Part shown: positions 16,651 to 24,887 of the stretch, piece by piece
Layout of the letters: each line of letters starts with the position of its first letter
How positions within the stretch are numbered: the first letter of the stretch is position 1
NCBI GenBank assembly: GCA_963744005.1
Contig: CAVURU010000002.1
Span: 248,001-312,000 of the forward strand
DNA: 64,000 bases
DNA from: Palsa-504 sp963744005
GTDB taxonomy: Bacteria; Actinomycetota; Actinomycetes; Streptosporangiales; Streptosporangiaceae
Direction of reading: 5' to 3'
The notes under the pieces: generated by a model
What the model saw: only the letters and a program-made list of their open reading frames with translations
Databases searched by the model: none
Told to the model about the DNA's origin: nothing
Translations under genes and position numbers: made by a program

Positions 16651-17619
16651 ATGGGCGGAGCGACCTGGCTCGGACCGGTCGAACTGGACCTGGAGAGCCT
16701 GCGGAGCTTCATCACCGTCGCCGCCGAGGGAAGCATGGCCCGCGCCGCGCCGCTGCTGTTCGTCTCGACGTCCGGGCTGTCGCGCCGCATCCACGAGCTG
16801 GAGAAGAAGCTCGGCGTGGAGTTGCTGGAACGGTCCATGCACGGAGTGGTGCTGACCCCGGCCGGGGAGCAGATCCTGCTGCACGCCAAGAAGATCCTGG
16901 CCGCGTGCGATGAGCTGTTCGCGGTGGCCCGCGAGGTCGTCACCGGGCCGGGCGGCCAGCGGATGATCAACCTGGGGATCGCCCCGGGCGTGGAGAACTC
17001 CACCCGCAACCAGGTCGTGGCGGCGGTCACCGGCGCCGACGCGGACGCCGTGGTGGCCTTCGATCCCGACGCGAACATGCACCTGATCAGGAAGCTCATC
17101 GTGGGCGAGCTGGACCTGGCCATCCTGCACCAGCGGCCGATCTCGCCCGCGGTGCGCAGCTTCCAGCTGGGCTCCCGGCGGACCCTGGTGTGCCTGGCCG
17201 ACCATCTGCCCCAGGCCGCGCTGGAGACGCTGACGCTGAGCGACCTGACCAGCCTGCCCTTCGTGACCTCCTCGGCGCTCAACGCGGGCACGCCGGTCTA
17301 CTACGCCCAGCTGAGGTCGATCTTCGAGGAGGCCGGGATCAACCGGGTGGTCGACGTCGGCGCCTTCGACCTGTACGCGCTGCGGCAGCACGTGGCGGGC
17401 GGCTCCGGGTTCGGCATCACCTTCGAGCACAGCGACGCCCAGTGGGACAATGCGGTGGTGCGGCCGGTGACCGATCTCCAGCTCCGGCTGGGCACGTGGA
17501 TCGCGTGGAACCGCAAGACCACCGAGGATCCGGCCCTGCTGGCGGCGCTGGACCGGGTGCGGGAGGAATGCCCGGCGACGGAGGCCGGGGCCGTCGTGCC
17601 GGAGCCGGCCCGCCGGTGA
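16651..17619 (+). CDS. LysR-family transcriptional regulator
   Basis: A 322-residue LysR-type regulator. The winged-helix domain (about residues 12-72) contains LESLRSFITVAAEGSMARAA and SGLSRRIHELEKKLGVELLE with the usual helix-turn-helix spacing. The C-terminal effector-binding domain begins near residue 105. The ATG at 16651 has GAGAGGA upstream. It lies 47 bases after the CoA-transferase gene and its stop overlaps the next GTG (GTGA), so it is part of a rightward unit rather than divergently transcribed as most LysR genes are. It probably senses a pathway intermediate and controls the surrounding catabolic genes, which is inference from position. Confidence 0.9.
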   Translation: MGGATWLGPVELDLESLRSFITVAAEGSMARAAPLLFVSTSGLSRRIHELEKKLGVELLERSMHGVVLTPAGEQILLHAKKILAACDELFAVAREVVTGPGGQRMINLGIAPGVENSTRNQVVAAVTGADADAVVAFDPDANMHLIRKLIVGELDLAILHQRPISPAVRSFQLGSRRTLVCLADHLPQAALETLTLSDLTSLPFVTSSALNAGTPVYYAQLRSIFEEAGINRVVDVGAFDLYALRQHVAGGSGFGITFEHSDAQWDNAVVRPVTDLQLRLGTWIAWNRKTTEDPALLAALDRVREECPATEAGAVVPEPARR

Positions 17620-18872
17620 GGGACCGCTTCGACGCGGTCGTGGTCGGGGCCGGCCCCGCGGGCAGCATCGCCGCGCTGGTGCTGGCCCGGTCCGGAGCCC
17701 GGGTCGCGCTGGCCGACAAGGCGGCCTTCCCGCGCGACAAGGCGTGCGGCGACCTGGTCGGCCCGCGCGGGCTGCAGGTGCTGGCCGAGCTGGGCGTGCG
17801 CGTCCCCGACGCCGGGCAGGGCTCGGACATGCTGGCGGTCGGCCCGTCGGGCCGGCGCAGCCGGCTGCCCGCCTTCCCCGGCCGTGCCTACCCGGGGCAC
17901 GGGATCGTCTCGCCGCGGCTGGCCTTCGATCAGGCGCTGCGCGAGGCGGCCCTGGCGGCCGGCGCGACCGGGATCAGGGCCCGGATCACCGGGGTCGAGC
18001 GGGACCCGTCCGGCCGGGTGGACGCGGTGCTGGCCAGCGACGGGCAGCGGCTGGCCGGCGACGTCATCATCGGCGCCGACGGGGCGCTGAGCCCGGTCGC
18101 CCGGCTGGCCGGGCTGCTCGACCCGCAGGCGGCGCTGTGGGGGTTCGCGATCCGGGCCTACGTGCCGGCCGAGGTGCCGCTGCCGCTGCTCCTACTGCAG
18201 GACGCCAGCCCGTGGCACATCTACCCGGGTTACGGCTGGCTGTTCCCCGGCCAGGACGGGCAGGCCAACGTGGGCATCGGGGTCGGCCTGGCCGGCGGCC
18301 GCGACAGTGATGGCCAGCGCAGCGGGCGAGGGCAGGCGCAGCTGCGCGGCGACCTGGCCCGGCTGGTCGCGCTGCTCAGCCGCCGCGGCGACCTGCCCGC
18401 CGCGGCCGTCCCCGGGCCGGTCATGGGCGGCTGGCTGCGGATGGGCGGCACGGGCTCCCCGCCCGCAGCGGGCAACGTCCTGCTGGCCGGAGACGCGGCC
18501 GGCCTGATCAACCCGCTGCAGGGTGAGGGCATTGGCCCGGCCCTGGTCAGCGCGCGGCTGGCCGCCCAGGCGGTGCTGGCCGGCCCGGAGCGGGCGGCGG
18601 CGGTGTACGCCGAGGCGATCCAGGCCGCGTTCGGCCGGTACCTGCCGGGCGCCTCGGCCCTGCAGGGCATGATGCTGGGCCGGCCGAGGACGGCGTCGGC
18701 GGCGGTGCGGCTGCTGACCGCGCCGGGCGTCCGGCGGGCCCTCGCCGGGACCTGGTCGATCTACTGGAACGACCTGGCCGACGGGGCCCGGCCCCGGCCG
18801 GCCGCGTGGTCCGCCCGTGGCGTGCAGGCCGTCCTCAGCGCGGCCGGCCGCCGGTCGTCCCGGCGGGCGTGA
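17616..18872 (+). CDS. FAD-dependent oxidoreductase, geranylgeranyl-reductase family
   Basis: A 418-residue flavoprotein of the geranylgeranyl reductase/PHBH-like family. The dinucleotide motif GAGPAG is at residues 11-16. FPRDKACGD, the typical segment near residue 45, is present, and the second FAD motif LLAGDAAGLINPLQGEGI lies near 290. Relatives reduce isoprenoid double bonds or oxidise aromatic and ketone substrates. The GTG start overlaps the LysR stop as GTGA, showing translational coupling. The 3' end lies inside a short tandem 13-bp repeat shared with the convergent acyl-CoA dehydrogenase gene. Function in menaquinone tail reduction, lipid reduction or degradation of the island's substrate are all possible. 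Confidence 0.85.
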   Translation: MRDRFDAVVVGAGPAGSIAALVLARSGARVALADKAAFPRDKACGDLVGPRGLQVLAELGVRVPDAGQGSDMLAVGPSGRRSRLPAFPGRAYPGHGIVSPRLAFDQALREAALAAGATGIRARITGVERDPSGRVDAVLASDGQRLAGDVIIGADGALSPVARLAGLLDPQAALWGFAIRAYVPAEVPLPLLLLQDASPWHIYPGYGWLFPGQDGQANVGIGVGLAGGRDSDGQRSGRGQAQLRGDLARLVALLSRRGDLPAAAVPGPVMGGWLRMGGTGSPPAAGNVLLAGDAAGLINPLQGEGIGPALVSARLAAQAVLAGPERAAAVYAEAIQAAFGRYLPGASALQGMMLGRPRTASAAVRLLTAPGVRRALAGTWSIYWNDLADGARPRPAAWSARGVQAVLSAAGRRSSRRA

Positions 18873-18916
18873 CCAGCGGGCGTGACCAGCGGACGTGACC
18901 AGCGGACGTTACTAGC
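18865..18916. repeat. Four tandem 13-bp repeats at a convergent gene junction
   Basis: Units of GGGCGTGACCAGC, GGGCGTGACCAGC, GGACGTGACCAGC and GGACGTTACTAGC follow one another without gaps. The TGA of the flavoprotein gene falls in the first unit and the stop (read on the minus strand) of the acyl-CoA dehydrogenase falls in the last. The whole 39-base gap between the two genes therefore consists of the repeat. Slippage expansion is the simplest explanation. Confidence 0.85.
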
Positions 18917-20021
18917 TGGCCCAGTCCAGGCAGTCGCCCATCCGCAGCCGGTGCCAGTCGGGCGGGCCGAGGTACTCGTACAGGCTGCGGGAGGCCTGGG
19001 TGTACAGCGTCAGGCCGAACTGCGGGTCGCTGCCGATGCCCGCGTGCACCTCGTGCGCCGCGTTGGCCGCCTCCCAGTACGACTCGCTGGCCACCGCGGC
19101 GGTCAGGTGCGCCTTGGCCGCGGCGTCGGCGCGCTGCGAGTCGATGGCCCAGGCCGCCTCGTACGCCGTCCAGCGGGCGGTGTCGGCGGCGTTGAGGATC
19201 CGGATGATGTGGTCCTGGACCCGCTGGAACCGGCCGATGGGCTGGCCGAACTGCTCGCGGGTGTTGGAGTAGGAGATCGACATCTCCAGCACCTCGGCCG
19301 CTCCCCCGGCCTGGTAGGCGGCCAGGGCCACGAACCCCGGGGCCAGGGCCCGGTCCAGCGCGTCGTGGGACGGCCCGCCGAGCGGCTGCCCGCCGGCCAG
19401 CGCGGCGCCGTCAAAGGTGACCTCCGAGCTGACGTGCAGGAACCCGCCCAGCGCCCGGGTGCGCACGCCGGGGTCGGCGGCGGGCACGACGCAGAACCGC
19501 GCCCGGCCGTCCGGCCCGGCCGTGCTGACCAGGAAGTGGGTGGCGGCGTCGGCGTAGGGCACGAACACCTTGGTGCAGGTCAGGGTGCCGCCCGCGGGCG
19601 GCGCGGCGGTGGCGCTGACCCCGGCCCAGGAGGTCTCGGGGTCACGGAGGGCCGGGATGACGACCGCGGTCCCGGCGGCGATCCCGGCCAGCAGCTCGTC
19701 CCGTACCCCGGACGCGTCGAGCTGGCGGAGGATCAGCGCGCTGACCACGCTAGAGGCCAGGATGGGCCCGGGGACCGGGCCGCGCCCGAGCTCGGTGAAG
19801 ACGACGGCCGCCTCCAGGGCGGTGGCGCCGGATCCGCCCAGCTCGGCGGGCACGAACAGGCCGAGCCAGCCCGCGGCGGCCATCCCGGGCAGCCAGGAGC
19901 GGGGCCAGATCTCGCCGCTCTGGCTGAGGCTGACCAACCTCGCCAGGCCCGCCTCGCGCTCGACGAACCGGGACGCCGACTCCTGCAGGGCCTGCTCGGC
20001 GGGCGACAGTGAAAGGTCCAT
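18912..20021 (-). CDS. Acyl-CoA dehydrogenase, small subunit-like
   Basis: A 369-residue acyl-CoA dehydrogenase family protein. It has the helical N-terminal domain (LSPAEQALQESASRFVE), PAELGGSGATALEAAVVFTELGR, and the C-terminal helical domain with REQFGQPIGRFQRVQDHI and AHEVHAGIG. Its middle beta domain is compressed and I do not see the EPxAGSD flavin-binding signature that its partner has. In steroid-degrading actinobacteria such short proteins pair with a full-length one as alpha2beta2 FadE heterotetramers, with FAD and the base shared across subunits. The gene is 13 bases after the larger dehydrogenase gene, which fits such a complex. It would oxidise an acyl-CoA side chain or ring fragment. 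Confidence 0.88.
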   Translation of the reverse strand: MDLSLSPAEQALQESASRFVEREAGLARLVSLSQSGEIWPRSWLPGMAAAGWLGLFVPAELGGSGATALEAAVVFTELGRGPVPGPILASSVVSALILRQLDASGVRDELLAGIAAGTAVVIPALRDPETSWAGVSATAAPPAGGTLTCTKVFVPYADAATHFLVSTAGPDGRARFCVVPAADPGVRTRALGGFLHVSSEVTFDGAALAGGQPLGGPSHDALDRALAPGFVALAAYQAGGAAEVLEMSISYSNTREQFGQPIGRFQRVQDHIIRILNAADTARWTAYEAAWAIDSQRADAAAKAHLTAAVASESYWEAANAAHEVHAGIGSDPQFGLTLYTQASRSLYEYLGPPDWHRLRMGDCLDWAS

Positions 20022-20034
20022 GTCCGGCGGCCCC

Positions 20035-21294
20035 CTAGCCCTGGGCCGCGGCCGGCGCCAGCTGGCCCGCCTGCTCGCGGGACCGGTTCCCGACGCCGAG
20101 CCGGCGGGCCATGATGACCCGCTGGACGTCGGTGGTGCCGCCCGGGTGCATGGCCACGATGGCCGACCGCTGATGCCCCTCGGCGAAGCCGTCCAGCGCG
20201 CCCCAGCGCTCGTCGTCGGTGAGCCCGGCCAGGCCGACCACGTCCAGGATCTGCCTGGTCAGCTCCAGGCCGACGACCCGCCGGTAGTACGACACCTGCG
20301 GTCCTTCGTAGGACTGCCTGACGCCTTCGTAGGACATCCAGAAGTTGCGCACCGACAGCAGCCGGACCGATTCCAGCTCGGCGTAGATCCGGGCCAGCTT
20401 GATCCGGATGGCCGGGTCGTCGATCAGCCGCTGGCCGTCCCGGCGGGTCTGGCGGCAGTACTCCAGCAGCCGGTCCCAGATCGGGTCCTGGCGCAGGCTG
20501 CCGCTGGCGCCGTGCTCGATTTCCAGGTGCGTGGTGGCGACCTGCCAGCCCGCGTTCTCCTCGCCGACCCGGGCGATGGCCGGGACCCGGACGTTCTCGA
20601 AGAACACCGTGTTCTTGTGGCCGGCGTCGGCCGAGCCCTCGCCGTGCACGCTGAGCAGGTACTGCGGCTGGATGGTGATGCCGGGCAGGCTCGAGTCGAT
20701 CATGAACCAGGACAGGTTGTGATGCCGCTTCCCGGCCGGGTCGGTGACGGCGATGACCCACATGCGCTCGCAGCCGTGGCTGCTGCCGGTGAAGATCTTC
20801 TGCCCGTTCAGCACGTACTCCTGGCCGTCCCTGATGGCCGTGGTCCGGACGCCGGCCAGGTCCGATCCGGCCGTCGGCTCGGTCAGCAGCTGCCAGGTCC
20901 TGACCTCGCCGCGGTAAATCGGCGGCAGGAAGAGCTCTTTCTGCTCGCGGCTGCCCCAGACGAGAATGGACGGCGCGCCCATCATGCCGCCGCTGTCGTA
21001 ATAGGGCGGCAGGCCCAGACCGCGTTTATGGGTCTCTTCGTCCAGCACGATCACTTCGTCGAAGGACAGCCCGCCGCCGCCGTACTCGGGCGGGGACGCC
21101 GGATACAGCCAGCCCTTCGCGCCGAGCTTGCGACCCAGGTCACGTCGGCGCTGGTACAGCTGATAGGACTCTTCCGGCGACGCCGGGCGGCCGTTGATAT
21201 CGCCCGGAACATTGGCGTCAAGCCATTCGGCTACTTCCGCGCGGAACCGTTCCTGCTCGGCGGAATAGGTCAGTCCGAACTCCACGATCGCCAT
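20035..21294 (-). CDS. Acyl-CoA dehydrogenase, large subunit-like
   Basis: A 419-residue acyl-CoA dehydrogenase with the signature LLTEPTAGSDLAGVRTTA near residue 140, the FAD-binding TGSSHGCERMWVIAVTD region, and a conserved C-terminal domain. The ATG at 21294 is preferred; the frame is also open from a TTG two codons upstream, and neither has a strong ribosome site. It is the first gene of a leftward pair with the shorter dehydrogenase and probably forms a heteromeric FadE-type enzyme with it. Such pairs act on branched or steroid-derived acyl-CoAs in actinobacteria; the precise substrate is unknown. The 150 bases upstream hold an AT-richer stretch (21300-21400) suited to a promoter. Confidence 0.9.
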   Translation of the reverse strand: MAIVEFGLTYSAEQERFRAEVAEWLDANVPGDINGRPASPEESYQLYQRRRDLGRKLGAKGWLYPASPPEYGGGGLSFDEVIVLDEETHKRGLGLPPYYDSGGMMGAPSILVWGSREQKELFLPPIYRGEVRTWQLLTEPTAGSDLAGVRTTAIRDGQEYVLNGQKIFTGSSHGCERMWVIAVTDPAGKRHHNLSWFMIDSSLPGITIQPQYLLSVHGEGSADAGHKNTVFFENVRVPAIARVGEENAGWQVATTHLEIEHGASGSLRQDPIWDRLLEYCRQTRRDGQRLIDDPAIRIKLARIYAELESVRLLSVRNFWMSYEGVRQSYEGPQVSYYRRVVGLELTRQILDVVGLAGLTDDERWGALDGFAEGHQRSAIVAMHPGGTTDVQRVIMARRLGVGNRSREQAGQLAPAAAQG

Positions 21295-21443
21295 CCCCAA
21301 ATTTCGACGGTGAAAAGCGCGCTAAGCTGCGCGGGGCCTTGATAGGCGTCGGTGATAATGGCATAGCCAGCTGGCCAGCTATTTCGCTTTTGACGCTAGG
21401 CCGCGTGCAGACTGCTGTCAACGGCCGAAATCAGGCGCCGAGG

Positions 21444-21908
21444 TCAGGCCAGGCGGGCCGGGAAGCCGCCGGTCGCGACCGGCCCCCAGCTCACCGGGGT
21501 GACCCGCAGCAGCGACTTGCCCTGCGTCACCATGGCCTGGCGGTACTCGTCCCAGTCCGGGTGCTCGCCGGAGATGGCGCGGAAGTAGTCGACCAGCGGC
21601 TCCACCGCGTCCGGGATGTCCAGTACCTCGGCCGTCCCGTCCACCTGGACCCAGGCGCCGCCGAAGTCGTCGGACAGGAAGAGCACGCTGACGTGCTCCG
21701 GGTCGCGGCGGGCGTTGCGGGTCTTGGCCCGCTCGGGGTAGGTGGCGATGACGATCCGGCCCTCCCCGTCCACCCCGCAGGTCACCGGCGAGGCCTGCGG
21801 CCGGCCGTCCTGGCGGGTGGTGATCACGATGGCGTGATGCCGGGTCCGGGCGAAGTCCAGCAGCTCGTCCCGGCTGACGGCGGTGTTGGTGGCAATGGTC
21901 CTGGGCAC
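21444..21908 (-). CDS. PPOX-class F420/FMN-dependent oxidoreductase
   Basis: A 154-residue split-beta-barrel protein of the pyridoxamine-phosphate-oxidase-like family. Recognisable segments are the N-terminal LDFARTRHHAIVITTRQDGRPQ substrate/cofactor strand, NARRDPEHVSVLFLSDD and the C-terminal LLRVTPVSWGPVA. Actinobacterial members usually bind F420 or FMN and reduce small molecules or heme products. It sits between the acyl-CoA dehydrogenase pair and the alpha-hydroxyacid oxidase, all leftward, 10 bases after the latter's coding region begins to close. It could be part of the same transcript. Substrate is not predictable from the sequence. Confidence 0.88.
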   Translation of the reverse strand: MPRTIATNTAVSRDELLDFARTRHHAIVITTRQDGRPQASPVTCGVDGEGRIVIATYPERAKTRNARRDPEHVSVLFLSDDFGGAWVQVDGTAEVLDIPDAVEPLVDYFRAISGEHPDWDEYRQAMVTQGKSLLRVTPVSWGPVATGGFPARLA

Positions 21909-21918
21909 GGCTCCGACC

Positions 21919-22986
21919 CTATACGCGGGGACCCTGCCGGCGGGCGACCGCGTCAGCGGTGATGGCCTTGAGGTCGGGCAGGCCGGCCAGCACCATCAGG
22001 GTCCGCAGTTCCTCGGTCAGCAGCTCCAGCACGCGGCGCACGCCCGCCTCGCCCGCCGCGGCCAGGCCGTAGGCGGCCAGCCGGCCGATCACCACCGCGC
22101 GGGCGCCGAGGGCCAGGGCGATCAGCACGTCCGCACCGGACCGGATGCCGCTGTCGAGCAGGACCGGGACCCGCCCGGCCACGGCCGAGACCACCTCGGG
22201 CAGGGCGTCGAGGCTGGCCGGGGCGGGATCAACCTGCCGGCCGCCGTGATTGGAGACCAGGATGGCCGAGGCCCCGGCGTCCAGCGCGGCCAGGGCGGCC
22301 GGGCCGGTCAGGATGCCCTTGGCGATCCACGGCAGGCCGGCCTGGCCCGCCGCCCGGGCGAGCTGAGCCCAGGACCAGGCGGGGCTGGCCGCGGTGACGC
22401 CGGAGCGGAACATGTCGTTGGCGCTGGGCCCCCCGTCCGCCGTGACGTTGCCCGCCCACACACCCCGGTCCGGGTGGAACCGGGCCATCCTGCTGCGGGT
22501 CCGCAGGCCCATCTGCGGGCAGTCGACGGTCACGCACAGGACGTCGTAGCCGGCCGCCTTGACCCGTTCCGCGACATGGCCGAACGATTCGTACGGATGC
22601 AGCTGGGCGATCCGGACGGCCGACGGGGCGGCCGCGCGCACCTGCTCGTAGGAGAAGCTGCCGACCTCGGGGGCGATCGAGGCTGTGCCCCACCCGGCGC
22701 TGGCCCGGGCCACGGCCAGCTGCCCGTCCGGATGGAACAGGGCGTCACCGCCGAACGGCGAGGTCAGGACGGGTACCCGCAGTGGTATCCCGAGCACGGT
22801 GGCGGACATGTCCGGGTCGCTGACCCCCGACATGGGACGGGGCCGGATGACCCACTGGCCGAAGGCCGCCCGGTTGGCCCGCAGGGTCGACTCGGTCCCG
22901 GCCCCTTCCTCCAGGTAGGCCGCGATGTCGTCCGGCAACGCGCGCAAGGCGGCCGAGTGGATCTCTTCGATCGCGACGAAGTCCAC
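21919..22986 (-). CDS. FMN-dependent alpha-hydroxy-acid oxidase/dehydrogenase
   Basis: A protein of about 355 residues with the alpha-hydroxy-acid oxidase TIM-barrel motifs. These are SPFGGDALFHPDG near the N-terminus, VTVDCPQMGLR, the active-site segment LVSNHGGRQVD (catalytic His), and the phosphate-binding DSGIRSGADVLIALALGARAVVIGR. Family members oxidise L-lactate, glycolate, mandelate or long-chain hydroxy acids using FMN. The reading frame is open up to 23160, but the GTG at 22986 puts VDFVAIEEIH at the normal N-terminus, so the upstream 58 codons are probably not translated; the start remains uncertain. It is divergent from the thiolase-like pair, across a region with a candidate promoter. 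Confidence 0.85.
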   Translation of the reverse strand: MDFVAIEEIHSAALRALPDDIAAYLEEGAGTESTLRANRAAFGQWVIRPRPMSGVSDPDMSATVLGIPLRVPVLTSPFGGDALFHPDGQLAVARASAGWGTASIAPEVGSFSYEQVRAAAPSAVRIAQLHPYESFGHVAERVKAAGYDVLCVTVDCPQMGLRTRSRMARFHPDRGVWAGNVTADGGPSANDMFRSGVTAASPAWSWAQLARAAGQAGLPWIAKGILTGPAALAALDAGASAILVSNHGGRQVDPAPASLDALPEVVSAVAGRVPVLLDSGIRSGADVLIALALGARAVVIGRLAAYGLAAAGEAGVRRVLELLTEELRTLMVLAGLPDLKAITADAVARRQGPRV

Positions 22987-23135
22987 CCAGCCATCATGCC
23001 CGATACCGGCCGGATTCCTGACCCCGGGAAGTGACCGCTGGGCACGGAACGAAAGCAGCCCGTCACGCCGTGTCCTGCGGGGCGCCAGGGAGAGCGGAAC
23101 GGGCCCACTTTGAGCATCAGCCACCTCCCCGAACC

Positions 23136-23165
23136 TTGACAAGACAGCGTGTCGAGCCAAAAGAT
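23136..23165 (+). promoter_or_regulatory. Candidate sigma-70 type promoter for the thiolase-like genes
   Basis: TTGACA at 23136-23141 is a perfect -35 hexamer. AAAGAT at 23160-23165 is an acceptable -10 at 18-base spacing, within the AT-richest part of the 278-base divergent region. Downstream, TGAACTATCAG (23225-23235) and TGAGCTATCAG (23238-23248) form a direct repeat of 13-base period just before the ribosome site, which may be a regulator or RNA-level site. Confidence 0.4.
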
Positions 23166-23264
23166 AGGCCTGATGGAGGTGCTGACCTGCCTGATCGAGG
23201 TGGTCCAGTCATGACCGGGAGAGATGAACTATCAGGATGAGCTATCAGTGAGAGGACATTGCCC

Positions 23265-24632
23265 ATGACGGCTCCGACTATTTACCCGAACGCTGGTGCG
23301 CTCGGGCTGTACCGCGCCGATGACAACATGGGCGTGTGGCCGCACAAGGGCAAGGTCGCTGCCGTCGGCATCGGGCACTCGCCGACGCTGCGGCGCTGGG
23401 ACGGCGACCCGCAAAAGTCCATTGGTGCGTGGACCATCTTGGCTATCCGCCGGGCCATCGAGGACGCGGGAGTGAACCCCGCCGATGTCGATGGCCTCGT
23501 GCTGGACCCGACCACCACCACCGGCGCGTTCTGGCCTGAGGACGAGCCGGTCCCGGCCGACTTCCTGGCCGCGTTCCAGAACACCTCCGACCCGTTCGAC
23601 GGGCTGATTCAGCTGAGCCCGGAGTGGCTGGTCAAGAACATGCCCGAGCTGACCGGGCTGAAGTTCGTCATCTGCGCGTCGGTCTGCATGTCGATGGCCG
23701 CGGTCTCGGCCATTGAGGCGGTCGGCAGCGGTATGGGCCATACCGTCATGGCCATCAAGGCCTGGCACAACATCCCCGGCCGGTACGGTCACCGTGGCGG
23801 GCACGCCCAGGAAACCATATCCGGGCCGATGAAGTACGGCTCCGAATGGCTGGCCGGGCCGCCGGTGTACGGCACCGCGATGCAGTTCCAGCGGTACCTG
23901 CATAAGTACAACAAGACCCACGACATGATGGCCCCGTTCGTCGTCAACTCCCGGGCCAACGGCCTGAAGTTCCCCGAGGGCTACTGGTACCAGCACCGCA
24001 ACAACCCACTGACCACCCAGGAGTACCTGGAGTCCCGCTGGGTGGCCGAGCCCGCCAACCTGTACGACAACGACATCCCGATCCACACCGCGTGCGCCTT
24101 CCTGTTCACCACGGCGGACCGGGCCCGCGACCTGCGCCAGCCCCCGGCCTACGTGCTCGGGCACGCAGCCGGCGGGCGGATGGTCGGTGACAACCTTCTG
24201 CCCTTCAAGTTGCGCAGCACAATCGACGACCTGGAAGAGACCGAGGGCTGGGCGACGCAGACCGGCCAGCGGGTGTATGAGGCCGCGGGGATCACGGCGG
24301 CCGACGTCGACTTCGAGAACGCCTACGACGGGTTCAGCCTGTTCCACGTGTTCTGGCTTGAGGGCTTCGGCTTCTTCGGCATCAAGCGGGGCGAGGCGCT
24401 GGACTTCTTCGCCAGCCAGGACATCTCCATCAACGGGCCGACGCCGATCTCGCCCAGCGGCGGGAATATCGGCAGCGGCCGGACACGGTTCTGGAACTGG
24501 TCCGACACCATCCAGCAGGTCCAGGGCCGGGCCGGGGAGAGGCAGATCAAGAAGGAGGCGAACATCGGCGTGTCCGGCTCCTTCATGCCCTTCTGGAGCT
24601 GCTTCGCCGCGTTTGGCAAGAACCCAGAGTAA
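23265..24632 (+). CDS. Thiolase-like protein (SCP2/lipid-transfer type), paralog 1
   Basis: A 455-residue member of the thiolase superfamily resembling the acetyl-CoA acetyltransferase/SCP2 lipid-transfer group. It shows ILAIRRAIEDAGVNPADVDGLV, a Cys in VCMSMAAVSA (near residue 147) where the thiolase nucleophile sits, the central YDGFSLFHVFWLEGFGFFG and the C-terminal SPSGGNIGSGRTRFWNW. The usual GHPxG or HGxx motif of true thiolases is replaced by RTRFWNW. It may therefore be a thiolase-fold lyase or dehydratase like Ltp2 rather than a thiolase. Ltp2-type enzymes need a DUF35 partner; none lies nearby. The ATG has GAGAGGA upstream. A close paralog follows after a 255-base gap. Confidence 0.82.
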   Translation: MTAPTIYPNAGALGLYRADDNMGVWPHKGKVAAVGIGHSPTLRRWDGDPQKSIGAWTILAIRRAIEDAGVNPADVDGLVLDPTTTTGAFWPEDEPVPADFLAAFQNTSDPFDGLIQLSPEWLVKNMPELTGLKFVICASVCMSMAAVSAIEAVGSGMGHTVMAIKAWHNIPGRYGHRGGHAQETISGPMKYGSEWLAGPPVYGTAMQFQRYLHKYNKTHDMMAPFVVNSRANGLKFPEGYWYQHRNNPLTTQEYLESRWVAEPANLYDNDIPIHTACAFLFTTADRARDLRQPPAYVLGHAAGGRMVGDNLLPFKLRSTIDDLEETEGWATQTGQRVYEAAGITAADVDFENAYDGFSLFHVFWLEGFGFFGIKRGEALDFFASQDISINGPTPISPSGGNIGSGRTRFWNWSDTIQQVQGRAGERQIKKEANIGVSGSFMPFWSCFAAFGKNPE

Positions 24633-24702
24633 CCAGCCTGCAGTAGCATGAGCGGCCCTCTGATGCTCGGGGGGCACTCTGCGTCAGAATGATCATTACG
24701 GC

Positions 24703-24750
24703 CCGGTTTCCTGGCCTGTCTGCCCAGTACGCGGCAGACCAGGAAACCGG
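24703..24750. repeat. Long inverted repeat between the thiolase-like paralogs
   Basis: CCGGTTTCCTGG (24703-24714) and TCTGCC (24719-24724) pair with GGCAGA (24733-24738) and CCAGGAAACCGG (24739-24750), giving an 18-bp stem with a four-base bulge (CCTG) and an eight-base loop. It would form a very stable RNA hairpin between the two genes. There is no T-run after it, so it is not a standard intrinsic terminator. It may act as a transcript-processing or attenuation element. Confidence 0.7.
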
Positions 24751-24887
24751 TCGATGAGTACCAGATGGGGGGCCGAGGTGGAAGCGACCTTCCAAGTCCC
24801 TCCGCGGCCCGGCCAGACGGGTTCCCGAGTGGCAGGTAGTCCGGCCATGATCGGGATGAGAGAGCAACGACTGAGAGGACATTGCGC

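Noticed and set aside
23160..24632. Possible true thiolase with a standard GHPxG motif
   Set aside because: No such motif is present in either paralog; RTRFWNW occupies the position, so ordinary thiolase activity was not assigned.
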